Assembly: GCA_016287385.1 (NCBI GenBank)
Contig: JAEEWM010000027.1
Coordinates: 1 to 64,000, forward strand
DNA: 64,000 bases
Reading direction: 5' to 3'
From: Clostridiaceae bacterium
Lineage (GTDB): Bacteria > Bacillota > Clostridia > Oscillospirales > Acutalibacteraceae
A program made the translations under genes and the position numbers. The stretch's first letter is position 1. Every line of letters starts with the position of its first letter. Shown piece after piece: positions 32,771 through 41,900 of this stretch. The notes beneath the pieces were generated by a model. That model did no database searches and was not told where the DNA came from. It worked only from the letters and a program-made list of their open reading frames with translations.

Positions 32771-33532
32771 ATGCGATACTTTATAATCACAAAAAAGCAA
32801 ATCACATTGGCGATAGCGGTGGTGATTTGTCTTACGCTGGCGGTAATAACCTCGGTTTCGGCTTTTGCCGGAGCAAACAGAAAACTGCCTATCTACTGCG
32901 TCGACACCGACAGTAAAAAAATAGCAATAAGCTTCGACGCCGCCTGGGGCAACGACGATACGCACGCGCTGGTCGAAATTCTCAAAGAATACAACGTGCC
33001 GGCGACGTTTTTTGTTGTGGGCGCGTGGGTGGATAAATATCCCGAATCGGTAAAAGAACTCGCGGACGCGGGTCACCGCATACAAAATCACTCGAACACC
33101 CACCCGTATATGACCGAGCTTTCCCACGCGAAAACGGTAGATGAAATCACGGTTTGCAACGAAAAGATAAAGGCGATAACCGGCGTATCCCCCACCCTTT
33201 TCCGCCCGCCCTACGGCGACTATGACGACGCGGTAATAGAGACGGTAGAAAACCTTAAAATGTATCCGATACAGTGGTCGGTCGACAGTCTTGACTGGAA
33301 GGATAACGCTACCGCGGAGAGCATTTATAAGCGGGTGGTGGGCAAGGTTAAAAGCGGCAGTATCGTGCTTTTTCACAACGACGCCGAGCATACACCCGAG
33401 GCGCTGCCTAAAATACTGAAAACACTTAAAGACGAGGGATATGAGTTTGTGTTTATCGACGATTTGATTTATAAAGACGGTTACGAAATAAAGCACGACG
33501 GAACGCAGGTGAAATTAAAAGGCGGCGAATAA
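32771..33532 (+). CDS. Polysaccharide deacetylase, PdaB-like
   Basis: The 253-residue NodB-type deacetylase has one N-terminal membrane or signal helix (LAIAVVICLTLAVITSVSAFA). The catalytic domain shows the first motif SFDAAWGNDDT, the metal histidines in NHSNTHPYM, RPPYGDYD and LFHN near the end. This layout matches PdaB of spore formers, which acts on spore cortex peptidoglycan. The gene is preceded by a hairpin covering its ribosome site and ends within its terminator. Confidence 0.87.
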   Translation: MRYFIITKKQITLAIAVVICLTLAVITSVSAFAGANRKLPIYCVDTDSKKIAISFDAAWGNDDTHALVEILKEYNVPATFFVVGAWVDKYPESVKELADAGHRIQNHSNTHPYMTELSHAKTVDEITVCNEKIKAITGVSPTLFRPPYGDYDDAVIETVENLKMYPIQWSVDSLDWKDNATAESIYKRVVGKVKSGSIVLFHNDAEHTPEALPKILKTLKDEGYEFVFIDDLIYKDGYEIKHDGTQVKLKGGE

Positions 33533-33547
33533 TCGCCGCCTTTTTTA
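33521..33547 (+). terminator. Terminator overlapping the deacetylase stop
   Basis: GGCGGCGA and TCGCCGCC pair around the TAA stop codon and are followed by TTTTTT. Confidence 0.82.
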
Positions 33548-33580
33548 TGACATACAGAACGTCCCCTGTGTTCTCCTTCT

Positions 33581-33877
33581 TTATCTTTCCCAATGGTAAC
33601 CGCAATTCTTACAAACATAACAACTTGTATAGTTAATTTCGTTCTTTGTTTTTTCGACACCCTTATATTTCTTTCTTCTGCCTATATGCAAAAGCACTCT
33701 CGGAAAGAAGAAAAAAATCCAAGAAAATAAATCAATAGCCCAACCACCGCAAATCCAGTATAAACATCCGTGCCCTTTCTCTTTCATTCTGATTTTTGTT
33801 TTACTGCCTTGAACTTCCTGAAAAACCTGCACATCAATATTCTCACTTCCGCATTTTGGGCAAAACATTGTTTCCAT
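33581..33877 (-). CDS. Small membrane protein with split zinc ribbon (unknown)
   Basis: This 98-residue protein opens with CPKCGSENIDV and closes with CKNCGYHW, so four cysteines from the two ends can form one zinc ribbon. Between them lie a hydrophobic stretch (WICGGWAIDLFSWIFFFFPRVLLHI) and a basic linker. It is more A+T-rich than its surroundings. Its promoter overlaps a TTGTC-N9-GACAA palindrome that also occurs before the divergent regulator. No function is assigned. Confidence 0.6.
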   Translation of the reverse strand: METMFCPKCGSENIDVQVFQEVQGSKTKIRMKEKGHGCLYWICGGWAIDLFSWIFFFFPRVLLHIGRRKKYKGVEKTKNEINYTSCYVCKNCGYHWER

Positions 33878-33907
33878 TTTTCATACCCCTAACATATAAT
33901 ATTATCG

Positions 33908-33926
33908 TTGTCCTGTTACAAGACAA
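33908..33926. promoter_or_regulatory. Operator-like palindrome, copy 1
   Basis: TTGTCCTGTTACAAGACAA. A minus-strand promoter (TTGTCT, 16 bases, TAATAT) for the zinc-ribbon gene overlaps it. Copy 2 lies 49 bases away and agrees at 15 of 19 positions. Confidence 0.6.
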
Positions 33927-33946
33927 TGATTAGTTATTAGTATGCT

Positions 33947-33986
33947 ACCATAATATTTGTCCTATGTCAAGACAGAATATTATGGT
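33947..33986. promoter_or_regulatory. Operator-like palindrome, copy 2, with extended inverted repeat
   Basis: TTGTCCTATGTCAAGACAG at 33957-33975 repeats copy 1. It is embedded in a longer inverted repeat whose arms, ACCATAATATT and AATATTATGGT, flank it. It covers the start region of the XRE regulator transcript. Confidence 0.6.
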
Positions 33987-33999
33987 GGGTGAGATACAA

Positions 34000-34248
34000 A
34001 TGGCAAGAATTATCGACGGTGAAAGAATGAACCTGATCGGAAGTAATTTGAAAGCAATCAGGGAGAGTAAAAAAATGAGCCAGCAAATGCTCTCTAACAA
34101 GCTTGAGCTGTTAGGCGTTTATGTTTGCCGCGGTTCTATTTCCAGAATTGAAGATTACCAACGAACAGTAACAGATATTGAGCTTATTGCAATTTGCGAA
34201 GTCCTCAATATTTCAGTTGATGAGTTATTATCACACGACAAAACGTAA
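34000..34248 (+). CDS. XRE-family helix-turn-helix regulator
   Basis: The 82-residue protein is essentially one Cro/C1-type helix-turn-helix domain: LKAIRESKKMSQQMLSNKLE, then GVYVCRGSISRIEDYQRTVTDIELIAICEVLNISVDELL. I start it at the ATG at 34000 with GTGGGTGAG upstream; in-frame ATGs at 33964 and 33982 are alternatives. It has no effector domain. The two palindromes just upstream suggest that it controls itself and the divergent zinc-ribbon gene. Confidence 0.8.
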   Translation: MARIIDGERMNLIGSNLKAIRESKKMSQQMLSNKLELLGVYVCRGSISRIEDYQRTVTDIELIAICEVLNISVDELLSHDKT

Positions 34249-34307
34249 ATATAATAGACGGGCGCCCGGCGGATTAAACAGCCGGGCGCTCATTTAATAA
34301 ATAATAT

Positions 34308-35120
34308 TTAATCCAAAAAATCTTTTCTGTAATCGACCTTAAAGCCCTCGGCGATTTCGCGGAGCTGGTCGTCGGTAATAGTGTTGATTCTCGGCAGGTG
34401 GGCTGAAATCATATAAAGCTGAGCCGCCTTTTCAACCGTTTCGACAAGACCGAACGCCTCGTCGATATCCTTGCCCGCGCCGTAAAGACCGTGAAGTCCC
34501 CAAACGACTATGCGATAATCTTTCATCTTTTTCGCCGTTGCCTCGCCTATCTCGTTTGTGCCGCAAAGCATCCACGGAAGCACGCCTACGCCGTCGGGAA
34601 ATACGACCATACACTCGGTGCAGGTCTGCCAGAGGGTATGTGTAAATTTCTTATCGTCAAGCTCGTGAACGTAGTTCATGGCAAGCGTATAGGTCGGGTG
34701 GCAGTGAAGCACAACGCGGTTTTCGGGGTTGACCTTAAGCCGCGCCATATGGCTCATAAGGTGAGCCGGAAGCTCGCTCGTAAACCTGCCGCCGTCCGAA
34801 TAACCCCAGAGCAGTTCGGCGGTTGTACCGTCCTTTGCTATCCTTATGATACCGAGGTTGTTTTCGGGGTCGATTTCAACGTTCTTAAAATATTTGCCCG
34901 TACCGGTAACGATAAATATTTTACCGATAAGCGAATCCGCCTTAAAGCCGGTGGGTATTGTGCGAATGACCTTGTTTAAGTCAAGGTACTCGCCTACCTG
35001 CGCCCCGTCGAGCAGCATGCTGATATTGCCGCCGTTTCTCTCATCCCAGCCGAGGCGGTACATATTGGCGGTGGTTCTTTTCATTTCCTCCACAAACGGA
35101 GCGGTCAAGATATCTTTCAT
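34308..35120 (-). CDS. rhaD: Rhamnulose-1-phosphate aldolase
   Basis: The enzyme splits L-rhamnulose 1-phosphate to dihydroxyacetone phosphate and L-lactaldehyde. The 270-residue class II aldolase shows RLGWDERNGGNISML, VTGTGKYFKN, the zinc histidines in VVLHCHPT and a third in WGLHGLYGAG. The ATG overlaps the rhaA stop by one base (TAATG). It is the last gene of the rhamnose operon. Confidence 0.93.
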   Translation of the reverse strand: MKDILTAPFVEEMKRTTANMYRLGWDERNGGNISMLLDGAQVGEYLDLNKVIRTIPTGFKADSLIGKIFIVTGTGKYFKNVEIDPENNLGIIRIAKDGTTAELLWGYSDGGRFTSELPAHLMSHMARLKVNPENRVVLHCHPTYTLAMNYVHELDDKKFTHTLWQTCTECMVVFPDGVGVLPWMLCGTNEIGEATAKKMKDYRIVVWGLHGLYGAGKDIDEAFGLVETVEKAAQLYMISAHLPRINTITDDQLREIAEGFKVDYRKDFLD

Positions 35121-36358
35121 TATCTGTTCACCAAAATTTCCTTTTCATATTTTAAGACTTCGTCTATATAATTGCCGGTTACGTTTTCGCGACGTAAAAA
35201 CTCATCCCAAACGTCGCCTACCGGAGCGGTTTTAAGCTCCTCGCTTATCGCCATAAGCTCGGTAAGACGGTTTTCGTCCTGCAGCTTTTTAAGAGCGCCG
35301 TTCGGCTGTAAGAGGGCGAAAAGAAGCGCTTTCTGAACGTTTCTTACACCCGTTATCCACGCGGATATCCTGTTTATCGAAGCGTCGAAATAATCGGTGG
35401 CGATAAACACGCGGTCGAGCGCGTCGTTTCTGACGATTTCCTTTGCTATTTCTTTTGTCTCGTCGTCAAAGAGCACTACGTGGTCGCTGTCCCAGCGGAC
35501 GGGGCGAGTCACGTGAAGCGCTATTTTTTCGTTGAACAGAAGCAGCGCGGAAATTTTATCGCTTACAACCTCCGTCGGATGATAATGTCCGTTATCCATA
35601 AGCGGCGTAATGCCCTTATAGTTTGAATAGGAAAGGCAAAATTCGCCCGAGCCGACGGTATAGCTTTCAAGACCTATGCCGAAAACCTTTGATTCAAGGG
35701 TTATGTAGACTTTTTTCTTATCATAGGGCTGTGCGAGTATTTTATCAAGCGAGTCCTTAAAGCGCGCGCGCGGACCCATACGGTCGGCAGGGATATCCTT
35801 GTAGCCGTCAGGTATCCAGATATTCATAACGCAGGGAATTCCCGTTTCATTCGCGAAATACTCGGATATCCTTATACACGCTTTGCCGTGCTCTATCCAG
35901 TAGTTTCTCGTATCCCCGTCGGGTGAGGAAAGGGTTAAATTATCCTTTACCATGGGATGAGCGAAAAACGTGGGGTTGAAATCGATTCCCATATTGCGCT
36001 CTTTTGCATAATCCACCCATTTTTTGAAGTGGCGCGGCTCGATTTTGCTGCGGTCTATCTTTTCGCCCGGCTCGCCTATCGCGTAGCAGGCGTGAAGATT
36101 AAGCTTCTTTTTGCCGGGTATAAGCGAAAACGCCTTATCGAGGTCCGCCATAAGTTCTTCGGGCGTATTTGCTTTGCCGGGGTAATTGCCTGTAGTCTGA
36201 ATGCCGCCGGAAAGTGTCTCGCGGCTGTCAAAGCCGACAACGTCGTCACCCTGCCAGCAGTGTACGGATATCGGAACGTTTTTGAGCGCTTCCAACGCCT
36301 TTTCCGTATCCACGCCGTATTTTGCGTAAATCTCTTTTGCGCTTTCGTATCTGTTCAT
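35120..36358 (-). CDS. rhaA: L-rhamnose isomerase
   Basis: The enzyme converts L-rhamnose to L-rhamnulose using Mn. The 412 residues are near the family norm of about 418. Visible features are VPISVHCWQGDDVVGF, NLHACYAIGEPGEKIDRSKIEPRHF, GIDFNPTFFAHPM, NIWIPDGYKDIPADRMGPR and LLMDNGHYHPTEVVSDKI. The start overlaps the rhaB stop as ATGA. Confidence 0.95.
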   Translation of the reverse strand: MNRYESAKEIYAKYGVDTEKALEALKNVPISVHCWQGDDVVGFDSRETLSGGIQTTGNYPGKANTPEELMADLDKAFSLIPGKKKLNLHACYAIGEPGEKIDRSKIEPRHFKKWVDYAKERNMGIDFNPTFFAHPMVKDNLTLSSPDGDTRNYWIEHGKACIRISEYFANETGIPCVMNIWIPDGYKDIPADRMGPRARFKDSLDKILAQPYDKKKVYITLESKVFGIGLESYTVGSGEFCLSYSNYKGITPLMDNGHYHPTEVVSDKISALLLFNEKIALHVTRPVRWDSDHVVLFDDETKEIAKEIVRNDALDRVFIATDYFDASINRISAWITGVRNVQKALLFALLQPNGALKKLQDENRLTELMAISEELKTAPVGDVWDEFLRRENVTGNYIDEVLKYEKEILVNR

Positions 36359-37725
36359 AAGCTTATCTCCCGTATATCAAAAGATTTTTTAACTGTTTCT
36401 CTCGCCTTGTCAAGACCGATATTCTCACTGTACATTATCTGTGAAAGTATGTTGCCGGTGGCGGTTGCCTCGTCAAGACCTATCACGACCCTTTTGCCGG
36501 TGATTTTCGCGGTAAGTTCGTTTAAGTATTTATCCTTACTGCCGCCGCCTACTATAAATATGTTTTCTATCCGCTTGTTTGAAAGCTTTTCTATCGTTTT
36601 AACGGCGGTGTTATAAGAATTCGCGAGCGAAAGATAAACGCTTTTAAGCAGGTCGCCGAGTGGAAGCTCGCGCTCGCCCAAATATTCTCTTATGGCGTTT
36701 ACCATGCTTTGAGGCGCCGTAAACGACGGATCGTTCGGATTTATAAGCTTACCGTAACCGCTCTCTCTCGCCATATTCATCATTTCATCGTAGGTGTACT
36801 TCTTATCCGTATTTCTGCGGATATTCTGGAAAAGCCACATTCCCATTATGTTTTCAAGGAAACGGTATCTGTACTCAACGCCGCCCTCGTTTGTAAAGCC
36901 GGCTTCGCTCGCCGCAAAATCAAGGGTGGGCGTTTTATTTTCCGCACCGATAAGACTCCACGTGCCCGACGATATATAAACGCTTTTATCATCGATGGGA
37001 CAAGCGGCGACCGCCGAGGCGGTATCGTGGCTCGGCGCGTGTATGACCTTTGCCGAAAAGCCGACCTGCGCTTTTATTTCGGGCGAAAACTCACCGAGCA
37101 GCGTCGCGGGCTTTGAAAGGGGCAAAAACAGGTCTTTTTGAAAACCGAGCAAATCTATAAACTCATAATCCCACTCGTTTGTCCTTGCGTTTACAAGCGA
37201 GCCGGTGGTGGCGTTCGTATACTCGTTTGCCATAACGCCGGTAAGCTTATAGGAAAGATAATCGGGTATCATAAGAAAATGACGCGCCTTTTTGAGTCTG
37301 CCTGAAAGCTTATCCGCGTAAAGCTGATAAACGGTATTGAAATTTATCGCCTGTATACCCGTTCTGCCGTAAAGGTCCCTGCGCGGGATGATTCCGTCCA
37401 CCTTTTCGGGTATGCCGTCGGTGCGCGAATCGCGATAAGCGTATACAGGTCTTACAGGTTCTTTATTCTCATCCAAAAGCACATAATCTACGCCCCAGGT
37501 ATCGATAGCCACAAGATCGGGAATTTTACCCGTTTCGCCGCATTTCTTAATACCTTCAATGACGTTTCTTTCGAGAGCGTCGATATCCCAGGTAAGACTG
37601 CCGTTTTGCTCCGTCATACCGTTTTCAAAACGGTAAATCTCTTCAAGCTCTAATTTACCGTTTTTAACCGAGCCGAGAATATGCCTGCCGCTTGAAGCGC
37701 CGATATCCACCGCCAAATAATACAA
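36355..37725 (-). CDS. rhaB: Rhamnulokinase
   Basis: The enzyme phosphorylates L-rhamnulose. The FGGY-type sugar kinase has the phosphate motif LAVDIGASSGRHILGS at its N-terminus, AIDTWGVDYVLLD, HAPSHDTASAVAACP, SSGTWSLIGAE and the FIVGGGSKDKYLNEL adenosine motif. I prefer the TTG at 37725, because GAGGTGA lies six bases before it; the GTG at 37734 would overlap that site. It is the first gene of the operon. Confidence 0.93.
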   Translation of the reverse strand: MYYLAVDIGASSGRHILGSVKNGKLELEEIYRFENGMTEQNGSLTWDIDALERNVIEGIKKCGETGKIPDLVAIDTWGVDYVLLDENKEPVRPVYAYRDSRTDGIPEKVDGIIPRRDLYGRTGIQAINFNTVYQLYADKLSGRLKKARHFLMIPDYLSYKLTGVMANEYTNATTGSLVNARTNEWDYEFIDLLGFQKDLFLPLSKPATLLGEFSPEIKAQVGFSAKVIHAPSHDTASAVAACPIDDKSVYISSGTWSLIGAENKTPTLDFAASEAGFTNEGGVEYRYRFLENIMGMWLFQNIRRNTDKKYTYDEMMNMARESGYGKLINPNDPSFTAPQSMVNAIREYLGERELPLGDLLKSVYLSLANSYNTAVKTIEKLSNKRIENIFIVGGGSKDKYLNELTAKITGKRVVIGLDEATATGNILSQIMYSENIGLDKARETVKKSFDIREISL

Positions 37726-37757
37726 GTCTTTCACCTCGCGATAAAGCTTATAATACG

Positions 37758-37786
37758 AGTATAAATCAAAAAAGTGCTTATTGCAA
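37758..37786 (-). promoter_or_regulatory. Promoter of the rhamnose operon with overlapping inverted repeat
   Basis: On the minus strand TTGCAA (37786-37781), 17 bases, TATACT (37763-37758). An inverted repeat, AAAAAAGTG (37768-37776) and CACTTTTTT (37787-37795), spans the -35 element. This suggests a regulator binding there. Confidence 0.68.
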
Positions 37787-37809
37787 CACTTTTTTGACGT
37801 TTAGAGCCG

Positions 37810-37823
37810 TTTTAACGTTAAAA
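37810..37823. promoter_or_regulatory. LacI-type operator-like palindrome
   Basis: TTTTAACGTTAAAA is a perfect 14-base palindrome with a central CG, the form preferred by LacI/GalR-family regulators. It lies about 24 bases upstream of the rhamnose promoter's -35 box. Confidence 0.45.
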
Positions 37824-37835
37824 GCAAGCCGACGT

Positions 37836-37877
37836 AATAAAAGCACACCGTGAAAGCGTCTGCTTTCGCGGTGTGCA
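37836..37877 (-). terminator. Terminator after the zinc-ribbon membrane gene
   Basis: GCACACCG(T/C)GAAAGC pairs with its complement around a GTCT loop. On the minus strand it is followed by TTTTATTA. Confidence 0.75.
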
Positions 37878-37883
37878 TAAGTT

Positions 37884-38846
37884 TTACTTTGCGGATTTTA
37901 TTGAATCAAGAACGGTAACTATACGGTTCTCTTCGGTATCGGTTGCGATTACGCAGGACATATAGTTATCAATTTTTCTGACGCATATATACTGACAAAC
38001 GGTATTTTTGTTTACACTAAACTTTATATTCAAAACCGTTGCGTCGTAGTTTTCACCGGCGATTTTCATCTTTATCCTGTGTTGATTCGACACATCTATG
38101 CCAAGTCCGCCGTATTCCGACACTATCCGCTTTTCAAGCAGATCAAGGTAATCCCCTGCCGTAAGGTCGGCGCTCGCGGACCCAAGTTTTTCAAAGACGA
38201 TAGCCAGTTGCCTTTCTCCGTCCGACGCTAAAAACCCGCAATCCGTATTTTGGTTTTCATAGGAGCTGTAAAGAGATTTCGGACCCTCCGGCAGGTCATC
38301 GGTTATGCGATATTTTATATTTGCCCACTCGTTTATGTATGAGCCGTCGATAATCTCGCCCTTGGTATAAGGCGTAAGGTCATTGTCCTGCCCGTCCTCA
38401 CCCTGTTCATAAAAGCCGCCGGCATCGTCTTCATCCTCATCACGACTGTCAGAAGCCGAACCCCGTTCTTTATCCTTTTTTTGACTCTGCGAGCCGCTTT
38501 CATTACCGATAACAAACGTTTTAACGGCAAAAACGGCGGCTCCCGCTATCAGTAACACACCCGCTATTATAAGCACTATAATCAGTATAGACTTTTTCTC
38601 GCTTTTCGGAGCGGGAGCACTATCGGCGTTTTCCGCACCCGGAACTTGCGGCGGTGCATACTGAACCGGCGCGGTGTACGTGTGTTCGCTGTAAACGGGC
38701 TCCTGATAATTATACTGATACGTTCTGTCGGTATCCGGCGACACCGGCGCTGTGTCAGCATAATAATCAACAAGCGGCAAACCGCATTTCGGGCAGAAAG
38801 TCCCTTTTTCAAAAATCAGATTGCAATCAGCACATTTTTTTGCCAT
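37884..38846 (-). CDS. Zinc-ribbon membrane protein with extracellular domain (unknown)
   Basis: The 320-residue protein begins with a four-cysteine zinc ribbon (CADC...CPKC) and a tyrosine- and proline-rich linker. A membrane helix near residues 84-108 (ILIIVLIIAGVLLIAGAAVFAV) and an acidic linker follow. The last 160 residues (SYINEWANIKYRITDDLPEGPKS onward) form an external domain with alternating strands, similar in style to secreted lipoprotein-like domains. The ribosome site is GAGGGGAA. This architecture recurs in Clostridia with no known role. Confidence 0.6.
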   Translation of the reverse strand: MAKKCADCNLIFEKGTFCPKCGLPLVDYYADTAPVSPDTDRTYQYNYQEPVYSEHTYTAPVQYAPPQVPGAENADSAPAPKSEKKSILIIVLIIAGVLLIAGAAVFAVKTFVIGNESGSQSQKKDKERGSASDSRDEDEDDAGGFYEQGEDGQDNDLTPYTKGEIIDGSYINEWANIKYRITDDLPEGPKSLYSSYENQNTDCGFLASDGERQLAIVFEKLGSASADLTAGDYLDLLEKRIVSEYGGLGIDVSNQHRIKMKIAGENYDATVLNIKFSVNKNTVCQYICVRKIDNYMSCVIATDTEENRIVTVLDSIKSAK

Positions 38847-38963
38847 TTTAACTTCCCCTCATATTTTTTGATGTTTCAAAGGTCGCCGTGTGTAATCAGG
38901 TCACTGCAAATGTATTATAGGGAATAACCGGTATATTTCTATCCTTTCACCTTTCTATAATTC

Positions 38964-41900
38964 CTATTTGAAATATTTGACCGCCGACTCAAAGAGACGT
39001 ATATCGTAATTGCCGGGTACGTTCTTATAAAGTCCGGCGCCGACGCGTTCGCTGTGCCCCATTTTGCCGAGCACGCGACCGTCGGGCGAAGTGATACCCT
39101 CTATCGCGCAAAGCGAGCCGTTGGGGTTGAACTGAATATCATAGGTGGCTTTTCCCTCAAAATCGACGTACTGCGTCGCTATCTGACCGTTTTCGGCAAG
39201 CTTTTTCACCGTTTCCTCATCGGCGTAGAATCTGCCCTCGCCGTGAGAAATAGGAACGTTTACGACGTCGCCCACATTCATGAGACTAAGCCACGGAGAC
39301 TTATTGGACGCGATACGGGTGCGCACTATCTTAGACTGGTGGCGCGCTATCGTGTTAAAAGTAAGCGTCGGCGAGTTTTCATCGGTATCGATAATTCTGC
39401 CGTAAGGCACAAGACCGAGCTTTATGAGCGCCTGAAAGCCGTTGCATATACCGAGCATAAGTCCGTCCCTGCGATCGAGCAGGTCGGTCACCCCCTCTTT
39501 TATCGCGGCGTTACGGAAAAACGCGGTTATGAATTTGCCGCTGCCGTCGGGCTCGTCGCCTCCCGAGAATCCGCCGGGGATAAACACCGTTTGCGCCGAC
39601 TTCAACGCTTTTGCAAATGTTTCCACCGACCTTGCTATGCCGGATGAGGTAAGGTTGTTTATAACGATTATTTCCGGCTGCGCGCCCGCGTCGGCGACCG
39701 CCTTGGCGCTGTCATACTCACAGTTGGTGCCGGGGAAAACCGGTATAATAACGGTGGGCTTTGCTGATTTTACAGCCGGAACCGACACAGTTTTTGAATT
39801 ATATGAGTAGGTCTCCGGCGTTTTTTCTTCACTCTTTATGTTACAGGTGTAAACCGATTCGAGTTTATCCTCATACAGTTTTGAAAGCTCATCCGCGGAT
39901 ATACTTTCGCCGCGCAGTGTAAATCTGTTATCGTCGGTTATAACGCCTATTTCCTGACCGCTTACGCCGTCGGTCACTTCAAGCAGGAACGAGCCGTAGG
40001 AGTAACCGAAAATATCTTCCACCGTGAGCGCGTCGTTAAACCGGAATCCGAAACCGTTTCCGAAAGCCATTTTCATTACCGCCTCGGCTATACCTCCCAT
40101 ACCGGGGGTGTAGCAGGCAACCGCCTTGCCGGAACGCAAAAGCGACGTGACCTTTTTGAACACTTCAAGCAGTGACGCCGTCACCGGCAGTTCGTTCTCA
40201 TCCGTTTCGGGAGCAATGCCGATAACCCTGTTACCCGCCGCCTTAAAGTCGTTTGAAACGATATTCTTTACCTTTTCATCGGTTACGGCAAAGGAAACGA
40301 GAGTGGGCGGAACATCGAGGTTTTCAAAAGAACCGCTCATCGAGTCCTTGCCGCCGATAGCGCCGATGCCGAGCTCCATTTGCGCCTTGAACGCGCCGAG
40401 CAGCGCCGCAAACGGCTTGCCCCAGCGTTTTTTATCCGTTCCGAGTTTATGGAAATACTCCTGGAAAGTGAGATACACGTCGCGGAATTCCGCGCCGGTC
40501 GCGATAAGCTTGCACACCGATTCGACGACTGCGAGATAAGCGCCGTGATAAGGGCTTTGCTCGGTTATAAACGGGTTATAGCCGAAGGACATAACAGAGC
40601 AGTTATCGGTATGCTTTTTCTCAACCGAAATTTTCTGCACCATTGCCTGAACGGGAGTAAGCTGTCTTTTACCGCCGAACGGCATCAGTACGGTACCTGC
40701 CCCGATTGTTGAATCGAAGCGCTCGGACAGTCCGCGCTTTGAGCAGATATTAAGATCGCCCGCGAGGGCTTTATAGTTTTCGGTAAACGAATCGCCGATT
40801 TTTTTATCGGGCGCGGCCGCTTTCAGAACGCAGACGTCAGTATGCTTGGGCGCACCGTTTGAATTCAGAAATTCACGGCTTATATCCACGATTTTTCTGC
40901 CGTTCCAGTTCATTATGAGGCGCGGCTGTGCGGTCACCTCAGCCACGGGGCAGGCTTGCAGGTTTTCTTCGTTTGCAAGCGCGAGGAAGGCGTCAACATC
41001 GCTCTTCTCCACCACCACCGCCATACGCTCCTGGGACTCGCTTATCGCAAGCTCGGTGCCGTCGAGTCCCTCGTATTTCTTCGGTACGGCGTTAAGGTCT
41101 ATTGAAAGACCGTCCGCCAGCTCGCCTATTGCCACCGATACGCCGCCCGCGCCGAAATCGTTGCAGCGTTTTATCATGCGGCAGGCGGTCTTATTGCGGA
41201 AAAGGCGTTGAAGCTTGCGCTCCTCGGGGGCGTTGCCCTTCTGCACCTCGGCTCCGCAGGTTTCGACCGAGTGTGCGTTGTGCGCCTTTGAGGAGCCGGT
41301 AGCGCCGCCTATGCCGTCGCGACCGGTAGCGCCGCCTATAAGTATCACTACGTCGCCCGGCGCCGGCACTTCGCGGCGCACGTTTTCCTCGGGCGCCGCC
41401 GCTACTACCGCGCCTATCTCCATACGCTTGGCGGCATAGCCGGGATGATATATTTCATCAACTATTCCGGTGGCAAGTCCTATCTGATTACCGTAGGACG
41501 AATATCCCGCCGCCGCGGTCGTTACCAGTTTACGCTGCGGAAGCTTGCCGGGTATTGTTTCCGATACCGGTACTGTCGGGTCTGCGGCTCCGGTTACGCG
41601 CATGGCGCCGTAAACGTACGCACGTCCGGAGAGCGGGTCTCTTATCGCGCCGCCTATGCAGGTCGCCGCGCCGCCGAACGGTTCTATCTCGGTCGGGTGA
41701 TTATGCGTTTCATTTTTGAAAAGCAGCAGCCACGGCTCTGTTTTACCGTCGACGTCAACATTTATCTTCACCGTGCAGGCGTTGACTTCTTCCGATTCGT
41801 CGAGCTTATCAAGTTTTCCGTGTGCGCGCAGGTATTTTACCGCGACAGTCGCGATATCCATAAGGCAAACCGGCTTGCTTCTGCCGAGTTCTTTGCGAAC

